Shown: positions 1-3,654 of the stretch, piece by piece
How the letters are laid out: each line of letters starts with the position of its first letter
Numbering within the stretch: position 1 is the stretch's first letter
Source: Parcubacteria group bacterium SW_4_49_11
Lineage (GTDB): Bacteria > Patescibacteriota > Minisyncoccia > SW-4-49-11
Reading direction: 5' to 3'
Length of the DNA stretch: 6,383 nt
Assembly (NCBI GenBank): GCA_003021915.1
Contig: PXOY01000053.1
Coordinates: 1 to 6,383 of the forward strand
Program-made: the position numbers and the translations under genes
The notes under the pieces: generated by a model
Databases searched by the model: none
Told to the model about the DNA's origin: nothing
Seen by the model: the letters and a program-made list of their open reading frames with translations, nothing else

Positions 1-16
1 CTCGTCAGTTGTAAAT

Positions 17-45
17 AAAAAAGTCCCGCCTCGAAGGAGGCGGGA
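17..45 (-). terminator. Rho-independent terminator of the SH3b-like gene
   Basis: Read on the minus strand, a perfect 9-bp GC-rich stem (plus-strand 24-32 with 37-45, TCCCGCCTC/GAGGCGGGA) closes a 4-nt loop. After one C it runs into six T residues (plus-strand A17-A22). It lies 16 nt past the stop codon of the minus-strand gene 61-372, which is the right place and orientation to end that transcript. Confidence 0.9.
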
Positions 46-60
46 AGATACGACAAAGGG

Positions 61-372
61 TCAGCAGAGATAGCGTCCGGCAGCCCAACCCGAAGTATTT
101 TTTATGGCAATGCGGTGCCATACGTAACCGTCCTCATAGACGGTATCTCCGAGATCTACATAGGGAGTGCCCGGACGGACTTGCATAACGGGGGGATCAG
201 CACGTACGGTGGGCTCACTCCGGATATTTAATTTTCCGAGGTAGCCGTGATCTCGGGTGCATACACGTCCTCTCCCAGCTCCATGGGCGGTTTGAGGTTC
301 TACGTCGAACATTGCGAATCCTCCGAGAAGGGCTAAGCTTGCCCCGAGCGTAGCTGCTGTTTTTTGGAACAT
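61..372 (-). CDS. Small secreted SH3b-like domain protein
   Basis: The 103-aa product has an N-terminal export signal: K4, then a hydrophobic stretch at about residues 7-22, followed by a Ala/Gly-rich segment where signal peptidase could cut (around residues 29-33). The rest, residues 36-103, resembles one bacterial SH3 (SH3b) domain: LNIRSEP at 49-54 fits the family LNVRSGPS signature, and residues 84-102 fit the W-x-I ... SGW ... YL ending. SH3b domains usually bind peptidoglycan or other wall ligands outside the membrane. C38 and C103 bracket the domain and could form a disulfide (inference). The ATG at 372 is chosen because it gives a complete signal peptide. No clear Shine-Dalgarno precedes it, although the predicted leader is about 22 nt. 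The gene has its own promoter and terminator and follows the L,D-transpeptidase-like lipoprotein gene on the same strand. No catalytic domain is visible, so it is a binding module at most. Confidence 0.75.
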   Translation of the reverse strand: MFQKTAATLGASLALLGGFAMFDVEPQTAHGAGRGRVCTRDHGYLGKLNIRSEPTVRADPPVMQVRPGTPYVDLGDTVYEDGYVWHRIAIKNTSGWAAGRYLC

Positions 373-400
373 GATATATCAAAAGAACACTGTAAGTTCT

Positions 401-428
401 AGTATACATTTTTTAAATTATTTGTCAA
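401..428 (-). promoter_or_regulatory. Sigma70-type promoter of the SH3b-like gene
   Basis: On the minus strand, a consensus -35 TTGACA (plus 423-428) and a -10 TATACT (plus 401-406) are separated by 16 bp of A/T-rich DNA. Transcription should begin near 394, leaving a leader of about 22 nt before the ATG. The -35 follows the T-run of the upstream gene's terminator by only a few bases. The 10-mer TATTGACAAA is identical in the promoter of the neighbouring lipoprotein gene. Confidence 0.8.
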
Positions 429-436
429 TAGTTAAC

Positions 437-472
437 AAAAAACTCCACCCCGTACAAGAGATGGAGGGGGAG
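437..472 (-). terminator. Rho-independent terminator of the lipoprotein gene
   Basis: Minus-strand reading: CTCC-C-CCTC (plus 464-472) can pair with GGGG-T-GGAG (plus 443-451) around an 11- to 12-nt loop, with one mismatch and one G-U wobble. Six T residues follow (plus A437-A442). It lies 18 nt beyond the TAA of the 491-1099 gene. The stem is less perfect than that of the 17-45 terminator, so it may be weaker. Confidence 0.7.
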
Positions 473-490
473 ATTGATGAAATTCTGGGA

Positions 491-1099
491 TTATGTGCGA
501 GACAAGACCAGCTTCTGCGGTTGATGGTCTAAAACAAACTTCTTCAAATCATAGAATCCTTGACGCGTGGCCGTGGCGATACAGCCGGCAGTTCCATCTT
601 CTCCGTTATTCTTCTCGAAGCTTGGGTCATGATGGAAACCGAGATTTGTACGCTCCGTGGGAAATTGAGCATAGATCGGAATAAAGCCGACCCCCACTTC
701 CGGACTTCCGGGTGCACGGACTGTGGGCTCTACCCCATATACCCCAAACGGGGCGGGCGATTCTGTACCGGCGACATGTCGATCTTGATCTTGGGTGTGG
801 GCGCGGCCGGTAACAACCGTTCCTTGATAGAGGGGTTGTTTCTGTGGCCCCAATCCGACGAGTTTGTACGTCGGATTACCAAGCTTGTTTGTGGTTCCCG
901 TAGGAATCATGACCAAACAATTACGACATTGGCCTTCTCGGCGCGCTTGAGCAATGAGCTCGTCTTCCTGTGTGGTCTCAGAGGACGTGGGGGAAGAGCT
1001 TCGCGAAGATTGGGGTCCTTCGTTGAACGAAAGCATATTGCCACAAGCTCCAAGCAAAAGCGGCAAGAGACCGGCAAGAGCGATACGTCTAAGAATCAT
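491..1099 (-). CDS. Lipoprotein with L,D-transpeptidase (YkuD)-like domain
   Basis: The 202-aa product begins with a lipoprotein signal: R4 R5, a Leu-rich core, and lipobox LGAC with the lipid-acceptor Cys at C19. A Ser/Thr/Pro linker (about 29-45) then leads to a C-terminal domain at about 62-200 resembling the YkuD/L,D-transpeptidase fold. The landmarks are LYQGTVVTG (90-98), the P-x-P-F-G-V-Y-G-V stretch at 115-123 that matches the family TPxGxYxV strand, His pair H156 H157, and DGTAGC with the likely catalytic Cys C173. Such enzymes join peptidoglycan stems (3-3 crosslinks) or attach proteins to the wall from the extracytoplasmic side. The second half of the canonical HGT...SxGC motif is only approximately kept, so enzymatic activity is inferred. 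A C58-x-x-C61 pair upstream of the domain is unusual and could be a disulfide. The ATG at 1099 gives the full lipobox signal and has a good ribosome-binding site. The gene is monocistronic. Confidence 0.75.
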   Translation of the reverse strand: MILRRIALAGLLPLLLGACGNMLSFNEGPQSSRSSSPTSSETTQEDELIAQARREGQCRNCLVMIPTGTTNKLGNPTYKLVGLGPQKQPLYQGTVVTGRAHTQDQDRHVAGTESPAPFGVYGVEPTVRAPGSPEVGVGFIPIYAQFPTERTNLGFHHDPSFEKNNGEDGTAGCIATATRQGFYDLKKFVLDHQPQKLVLSRT

Positions 1100-1105
1100 T
1101 GCTTA

Positions 1106-1111
1106 CACCTC
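1106..1111 (-). promoter_or_regulatory. Shine-Dalgarno site of the lipoprotein gene
   Basis: Minus-strand GAGGTG lies 6 nt before the ATG at 1099. It is the only strong Shine-Dalgarno sequence in this window and supports the chosen start. Confidence 0.8.
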
Positions 1112-1135
1112 AACAAAAAGTTCTACGGTAATCCA

Positions 1136-1164
1136 ATATTACGTATTTCAAAGCATTTTGTCAA
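1136..1164 (-). promoter_or_regulatory. Sigma70-type promoter of the lipoprotein gene
   Basis: Minus-strand -35 TTGACA (plus 1159-1164) and -10 TAATAT (plus 1136-1141) are separated by exactly 17 bp. Transcription should start near 1129, giving a leader of about 30 nt that contains the GAGGTG ribosome-binding site. The TATTGACAAA 10-mer around the -35 is the same as in the promoter at 401-428. Confidence 0.8.
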
Positions 1165-1281
1165 TACATAATAAATATCAGGGTAACCCCGCACTGAGCA
1201 CGCTATCTTGAGAGCAAGCGTCTACGATGCCTAGAAGTCATCTCAACAATATACGTTCGGTTACTGTGAAGTACAGGCATA

Positions 1282-1364
1282 ATCTCGGGATACGGCTTAT
1301 ATTCACTACACAATGCCTACCCACCCATAGCCCCAGTTCGTTCATAGAAGCCGTATCCCGAGAT
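1282..1364. repeat. Perfect 17-bp inverted repeat with C-rich/G-rich loop
   Basis: ATCTCGGGATACGGCTT at 1282-1298 is exactly complementary to 1348-1364. After one mismatch the pairing resumes for three more bases (1300-1302 with 1344-1346). The loop of about 41 nt carries CC-TA-CCC-A-CCC-ATAG-CCCC at 1316-1334, so its minus strand has G-tracts of 4, 3, 3 and 2 that could form a G-quadruplex. No T-run follows the stem on either strand, so it is not an ordinary terminator. It could be a structured small RNA, a cruciform protein-binding site or the footprint of a recombination element. I cannot assign an RNA family. Confidence 0.85.
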
Positions 1365-1408
1365 ATATGGTGAGTATTAAGAATTCTGGAATGGCCTCTA
1401 CAAAATGA

Positions 1409-1422
1409 GTGAGATTTCTCAC
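1409..1422. promoter_or_regulatory. 14-bp palindrome abutting the rsmA -35 box
   Basis: GTGAGA-TT-TCTCAC is a perfect 6-bp inverted repeat around 2 nt. It ends 5 bp before the TTGACA at 1428. Size and position suit a dimeric regulator binding just upstream of RNA polymerase. No regulator is known from the sequence, so this is a positional inference. Confidence 0.35.
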
Positions 1423-1427
1423 GTACA

Positions 1428-1456
1428 TTGACAGGCAATTCCTGATTTGCATTAAT
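1428..1456 (+). promoter_or_regulatory. Probable promoter of rsmA
   Basis: A consensus -35 TTGACA (1428-1433) is followed after 17 bp by ATTAAT (1451-1456), a poor -10 hexamer that is preceded by TGC, as in extended -10 promoters. Transcription would start at about 1463-1465, on or just before the ATG at 1465. There is no Shine-Dalgarno sequence, which fits a leaderless mRNA. Confidence 0.55.
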
Positions 1457-1464
1457 ACAGGCAT

Positions 1465-2304
1465 ATGAAAAAAGACGAAGTACAGACCATTTTAGAAGCG
1501 CATGGCATCAGACCCTTGCCGTCTTTGTCTCAGAATTTTTTACTGCATGAGCCTACGCGAGACCGTATCGCCGAAGCGGGACACACCGAAGATGTTGCGC
1601 ATGTCGTGGAAATTGGCGGCGGTATCGGCGTGTTGACCGAGGCGCTTGTCAGGCGGTTTCAACGGGTGACGGTGTTTGAGATTGACAAAACATTAAGTCA
1701 AATTCTGCGGGAGCGGTTCTATCATACGCCGCATGTTGTTTTGAAGGAAGAAGATGCGCTCGAAGCGGATGAGTATTTCTCCGGTTTACAAGATCCGTAC
1801 GTCGTTATCGCGAATATTCCGTATCATCTCACCAATCGGATTATTCGGTCAGTGTTAACCTGTGTACCTCAGCCGCAGTCCATTGTTTTGTTGGTGCAAA
1901 AGGAAGTCGCCGAACGGTTAACGTCTGACTCTGCGGACTATTCCCTGTTTCGGTTGAGTGTGGAAATGTATGCACACGCGGAGTACGTGGAAACCGTGCC
2001 CAAAGCATACTTTTATCCACGCCCGGACGTGGATTCGGCAGTCATCTCAATTACGCCGCATGAAACGTTTGCCGATGCCAATCAGGAAGCGGTCTTGGAA
2101 CTGGCGGGCTACGCGTTTCGGCAAAAACGTAAGCAAGTGCGCACCTCGTTAAACAAGCAGACACCTATGAAGAGGGAAAATATCGAGCACGCTTTGTCCG
2201 CGTGTGAGATTCCAGTTGATGCGCGTCCTCAAGATATAACGCCGGCAGGATGGTGTTGTATTCAGAACCAATTGATATATCCCGAAGCTAGAGAATTGCA
2301 GTAG
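1465..2304 (+). CDS. rsmA: 16S rRNA dimethyladenosine transferase RsmA/KsgA
   Basis: The 279-aa product has the length and motif order of RsmA/KsgA, which uses S-adenosylmethionine to dimethylate two adjacent adenosines in the 3'-end hairpin of 16S rRNA during small-subunit assembly in the cytoplasm. Visible motifs are: SLSQNFL at 20-26 (family LGQNFL), the SAM-binding VEIGGGIGVLT at 48-58, the acidic ribose contact in FEID (E72), D97 in EEDALE, catalytic NIPY at 117-120, VQKEVAERL at 144-152, RPDVDSAV at 186-193, and the C-terminal helical domain with FRQKRKQVRTSLNK at 218-231. Two usual residues differ: G to S in the first motif and P to G in the SAM loop (EIGPG becomes EIGGG). Both look tolerable. 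The ATG at 1465 gives the standard N-terminus and probably a leaderless transcript. The stop is followed within 4 nt by the repeat element. Confidence 0.95.
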   Translation: MKKDEVQTILEAHGIRPLPSLSQNFLLHEPTRDRIAEAGHTEDVAHVVEIGGGIGVLTEALVRRFQRVTVFEIDKTLSQILRERFYHTPHVVLKEEDALEADEYFSGLQDPYVVIANIPYHLTNRIIRSVLTCVPQPQSIVLLVQKEVAERLTSDSADYSLFRLSVEMYAHAEYVETVPKAYFYPRPDVDSAVISITPHETFADANQEAVLELAGYAFRQKRKQVRTSLNKQTPMKRENIEHALSACEIPVDARPQDITPAGWCCIQNQLIYPEARELQ

Positions 2305-2314
2305 CAAGAAAAAA

Positions 2315-2349
2315 GAAGCCAGGAGCCTGAAGCCGGAAGCCAGAAGTTT
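2315..2349 (+). repeat. Left heptad array, consensus GRAGCCN
   Basis: Five 7-bp units in a row each start with G: GAAGCCA at 2315, GGAGCCT at 2322, GAAGCCG at 2329, GAAGCCA at 2336, and a degenerate GAAGTTT at 2343. A single-base slip then leads into the first GATATAC box at 2351. Short tandem heptamers of this sort recall the STRR repeats of cyanobacteria in form only. Confidence 0.8.
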
Positions 2350-2350
2350 T

Positions 2351-2407
2351 GATATACGATGGATATATGCGCCTTGCGGCGCGATATACCGTAGATATAC
2401 GGTTGTG
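2351..2407 (+). repeat. Left GATATA box and hairpin module
   Basis: Four GATATA boxes start at 2351, 2362, 2383 and 2394, with spacings of 11, 21 and 11 bp, i.e. near whole helical turns. Between the second and third boxes is a GCGCC-TTGC-GGCGC hairpin (2369-2382), whose stem extends through the flanking TATAT/ATATA with one bulged G. ACCGTA-GATA-TACGGT (2388-2403) forms another perfect 6-bp hairpin. The module ends in GATATACGGTTGTG, repeated inverted at 2801-2814. Confidence 0.75.
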
Positions 2408-2411
2408 TTTT
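2388..2411 (+). terminator. Weak candidate terminator of rsmA
   Basis: A perfect 6-bp stem (2388-2393 with 2398-2403, GATA loop) is followed by TGTGTTTT. The T-run is short and interrupted, and the hairpin is part of the repeat module. Termination here is possible but not well supported. The 2408-2435 palindrome directly downstream could contribute. Confidence 0.3.
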
Positions 2412-2435
2412 CCTCCTTTTTTAAAAGGAGGAAAA
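2408..2435. repeat. 28-bp perfect palindrome of the left arm
   Basis: TTTTCCTCCTTTT at 2408-2420 is exactly complementary to 2423-2435 with two bases between. It corresponds to the similar A/T-centred palindrome at 2734-2751 in the right arm. In RNA the innermost A-U pairs would open to give a normal loop. Confidence 0.9.
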
Positions 2436-2436
2436 G

Positions 2437-2519
2437 CCCGAAGGGAAAGGAGGATTTGGGGATATCTCCAGTTTCTTTGAAAATAGGCTTTCGTCACGAA
2501 AACTCCATCTCCCTTCGGG
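2437..2519. repeat. 10-bp inverted repeat in the element centre
   Basis: CCCGAAGGGA at 2437-2446 is complementary to TCCCTTCGGG at 2510-2519, and each half can also fold on itself (CCC-GAA-GGG, CCC-TTC-GGG). Inside the interval, TTTCG-TCA-CGAAA (2489-2501) is another perfect 5-bp hairpin. No gene is visible here. Confidence 0.75.
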
Positions 2520-2529
2520 TCGATATTTG

Positions 2530-2571
2530 ACGGGCACTTAAAAACCTCCGGTTCGAAATGCCACGGGCACT
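2530..2571 (+). repeat. Direct repeat ACGGGCACT, 33 bp apart
   Basis: The 9-mer ACGGGCACT occurs at 2530-2538 and 2563-2571. The 33-bp spacing is about three helical turns. It could be a pair of binding sites or chance within a repeat-rich stretch. Confidence 0.5.
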
Positions 2572-2610
2572 GAAGAAACCTTGGGTTTCTTCCGGATTCC
2601 TTCGGAATCC
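2572..2610. repeat. Two adjacent perfect short-loop hairpins
   Basis: GAAGAAACC-TTG-GGTTTCTTC (2572-2592, 9-bp stem) is followed after one base by GGATTCC-TTC-GGAATCC (2594-2610, 7-bp stem). Both have 3-nt loops and different stem sequences. Neither is followed by a T-run, so they are not typical terminators. Confidence 0.9.
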
Positions 2611-2733
2611 TATTTTCCAACAAAGGGACTGCATCTTAGGTCAATCCGTGGTTTGTCTCTGCATTGGGTTCCTATTTCCTGGGGACTGCCGTTAGCGACA
2701 TCCAACGCTCTACCTCGAAGTTGGCCGGTTCCC
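2611..2733. other. Inner spacer of the element, no gene seen
   Basis: This is the least structured part of the element. It contains an imperfect direct repeat: CCTATTTTCC then GGGACTGC (2609-2632), again as CCTATTTCC then GGGACTGC (2671-2689). The open frames crossing it on both strands start with TTG or have no ribosome-binding site, and they are translations of repeat DNA. Confidence 0.5.
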
Positions 2734-2751
2734 TCCTCTTTAAAAAGAGGA
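2734..2751. repeat. 18-bp palindrome of the right arm
   Basis: TCCTCTTT-AA-AAAGAGGA is a perfect 8-bp inverted repeat around AA. It is the counterpart of the 2408-2435 palindrome: same purine/pyrimidine layout and A/T centre, and the same place inward of the 14-mer, but with a heptad array in between. Confidence 0.8.
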
Positions 2752-2753
2752 AG

Positions 2754-2795
2754 ACACATCTTATCTCCAAGCACTCGCTACTTACTACGTGCTAC
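2754..2795 (-). repeat. Inner heptad array of the right arm
   Basis: Six in-register 7-bp units each start with G on the minus strand: GTAGCAC (2789-2795), GTAGTAA (2782-2788), GTAGCGA (2775-2781), then the more diverged GTGCTTG, GAGATAA and GATGTGT down to 2754. The plus-strand 12-mer CTACGTGCTACT at 2785-2796 recurs exactly at 2909-2920 in the outer array. Confidence 0.7.
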
Positions 2796-2800
2796 TGGGT

Positions 2801-2869
2801 CACAACCGTATATCGTGCTCGAAGAGCACATGTATCGTGTCTGGAAGACACATATATCTACTATATATC
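2801..2869 (-). repeat. Right GATATA box and hairpin module
   Basis: Minus-strand boxes are GATATAT starting at 2869, GATATAT at 2858, GATACAT at 2836 and GATATAC at 2814, with spacings of 11, 22 and 22 bp. The two 22-bp intervals each hold a perfect 6-bp hairpin with a 3-nt loop: GTGTCT/AGACAC (2837-2851) and GTGCTC/GAGCAC (2815-2829). The hairpins share a frame (GTG...CAC), while their inner stem bases differ with compensating changes. The module mirrors 2351-2407 in order and spacing. Confidence 0.75.
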
Positions 2870-2870
2870 T

Positions 2871-2933
2871 TCCATTCCAAATACCAAATACTAATTCCTT
2901 GCTACCTGCTACGTGCTACTTTTTTCAGGCTTC
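2871..2933 (-). repeat. Outer heptad array of the right arm
   Basis: Nine contiguous 7-bp units all begin with G on the minus strand. From the outside in they include GAAGCCT (2927-2933), GTAGCAC (2913-2919), GTAGCAG (2906-2912), GTAGCAA (2899-2905), GTATTTG twice (2885-2891 and 2878-2884) and GAATGGA (2871-2877). The outermost unit matches the GAAGCC unit of the left array, and as on the left, a one-base slip separates the array from the first GATATA box. Confidence 0.8.
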
Positions 2934-2936
2934 TTT

Positions 2937-2965
2937 TTTACATGTGAATACTCCTCTGATAGACT
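2937..2965 (+). promoter_or_regulatory. Probable promoter of the T4SS cluster
   Basis: TTTACA (2937-2942, five of six -35 consensus bases) is followed after 17 bp by TAGACT (2960-2965) preceded by TGA, an extended -10 form. Transcription would start near 2972, about 3 nt before the ATG at 2975, so the mRNA may be leaderless. The first half of the -35 is the terminal T-run of the repeat element. Confidence 0.5.
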
Positions 2966-2974
2966 GAGAATAAT

Positions 2975-3649
2975 ATGAAAAACGAAAACGTACGAAACAG
3001 TGAGTCCAATAGTACGCAAAAGTACCTGGAGATCGATACGATTCAGGATAACGTGGTGGTTCTCAAAGACGGCGGACTGCGAGCGGTGTTGATGGCCTCG
3101 TCAGTCAACTTTGATTTGAAAGCGACTGATGAACAGGAGTCAATCATTCATTCCTATCAGAACTTTCTGAATTCGCTGGACTTTCCTATTCAGATACAGA
3201 TTAGCACCAGGCCGTTAAATATCGCGGGGTATTTGGGTTACCTCCGTACCCTGCAAAAGACGCAACGCAACGAACTTTTGCGGATTCAGGCAGCGGAATA
3301 TATTCAGTTTTTGGAAGAACTGATTGATAATGCTAATATTGTCTCAAAGACGTTTTATATTGTGGTACCGTACGATCCGGTCGCTGGAGGAGAAGACGGC
3401 GTGGTGGAAAAACTCACCTCTGCCTTGAATCCGCGTTCGAAAGTGCGATACAGTAAAGAAGATTTCGAACAACACAAAACCCAGTTGTGGCAGAGAGTCA
3501 ACAATACCATGTACGGTCTGAAGCGGGCGCGCGTCGATATGGTACCGCTAGAGACGCAAGAACTTATCGAGCTGTTCTATGCGTATATGAATCCGGATTC
3601 TAAGCCTACCGAGTCGTTAGACTCTATCGAAAAATTGGACATTACATAA
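2975..3649 (+). CDS. TraC/VirB4 N-terminal-like T4SS protein
   Basis: The 224-aa soluble protein resembles the stand-alone TraC-like N-terminal proteins encoded just before VirB4 in CPR and Gram-positive T4SS-type clusters. Conserved-looking features are: a polar N-terminus (1-17), a beta-rich block with VVVLKDGGLRAVL (27-39) and VNFDLKATDEQ (44-54), YQNFLNSLDFPIQIQ (61-75), a charged helical region at about 88-120, FYIVVPYDP (127-135), and a final helix with ELIELFYAYMNP (196-207). It lacks a Walker A motif, signal peptide and transmembrane segment. It probably acts at the cytoplasmic face with the VirB4 ATPase, whose gene starts 5 nt downstream. The ATG at 2975 has no real Shine-Dalgarno. 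Family membership is by recognised sequence pattern, and the exact role (adaptor or structural partner) is inferred. No PrgI-like small membrane gene precedes it in this window. Confidence 0.75.
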   Translation: MKNENVRNSESNSTQKYLEIDTIQDNVVVLKDGGLRAVLMASSVNFDLKATDEQESIIHSYQNFLNSLDFPIQIQISTRPLNIAGYLGYLRTLQKTQRNELLRIQAAEYIQFLEELIDNANIVSKTFYIVVPYDPVAGGEDGVVEKLTSALNPRSKVRYSKEDFEQHKTQLWQRVNNTMYGLKRARVDMVPLETQELIELFYAYMNPDSKPTESLDSIEKLDIT

Positions 3650-3654
3650 GGTTT

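Larger units (their letters stand above)
1165..1427. other. Gene-free divergent intergenic region
   Basis: This stretch lies between the lipoprotein promoter (reading left) and the rsmA promoter (reading right). I see no gene. The only sizeable open frame (minus strand, 1238-1438) needs a TTG start, has no ribosome-binding site and no recognisable domain. What it does hold is the 17-bp inverted repeat at 1282-1364, the 14-bp palindrome at 1409-1422, and a small GGG-TAA-CCC motif at 1181-1189. Confidence 0.6.
2309..2939. mobile_element. Non-coding element with inverted, repeat-built arms (MITE-like?)
   Basis: The ends are a perfect 12-bp inverted repeat: AAAAAAGAAGCC at 2309-2320 and its complement at 2928-2939. 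A second, 14-bp one lies inside: GATATACGGTTGTG at 2394-2407 and its complement at 2801-2814. Between these pairs both arms carry the same ordered modules: G-phased heptads, GATATAY boxes with hairpins, the 14-mer, then an A/T-centred palindrome. The arms span about 2309-2435 and 2734-2939. The right arm is longer because it has more heptads, a second heptad array and one extra hairpin. The centre, about 2436-2733, has no convincing open reading frame. No transposase and no clear target-site duplication are visible, so 'mobile' is a guess. Alternatives are two independent inverted insertions of a dispersed repeat, or a lineage-specific regulatory or structural spacer. Confidence 0.5.

Noticed and set aside
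560..1171. Long plus-strand open frame (203 codons) opposite the lipoprotein gene
   Set aside because: It is antisense to a gene with a clear lipobox, L,D-transpeptidase-like motifs, a ribosome-binding site, promoter and terminator. It has none of its own.
1282..1364. The 17-bp inverted repeat as a transcription terminator
   Set aside because: There is no T-run after the stem on either strand, and the loop of about 41 nt or more is too large for an intrinsic terminator.
1238..1438. Minus-strand open frame of 66 codons in the divergent gap
   Set aside because: It uses a TTG start, has no Shine-Dalgarno, and is laid across the 17-bp inverted repeat with no protein-like composition.
2013..2021. 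TTATCCACG, one base from a DnaA box
   Set aside because: It is single, inside the rsmA coding sequence, with no cluster or AT-rich unwinding region nearby, so it does not indicate an origin.
2550..2559. GGTTCGAAAT, resembling a tRNA T-loop
   Set aside because: The flanking bases do not form a T-stem, and no acceptor, D or anticodon arms can be drawn around it.
2288..2623. Minus-strand open frame of 111 codons overlapping the rsmA end
   Set aside because: It overlaps the rsmA stop region, has no domain, and runs through the palindromes. Its PPFKKGG-type peptide is a typical spurious translation of a TCCTCC/GGAGGA repeat.
2754..2933. CRISPR-like appearance of short repeats and spacers
   Set aside because: Repeat units are only 7 bp, spacers are palindromic and 14-15 bp or absent, and no cas gene is present. 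This is not a CRISPR array.
2581..2967. Plus-strand open frame of 128 codons inside the repeat element
   Set aside because: It opens with TTG, has no ribosome-binding site or recognisable domain, and crosses hairpins and heptad arrays. The translation is that of repeat DNA.
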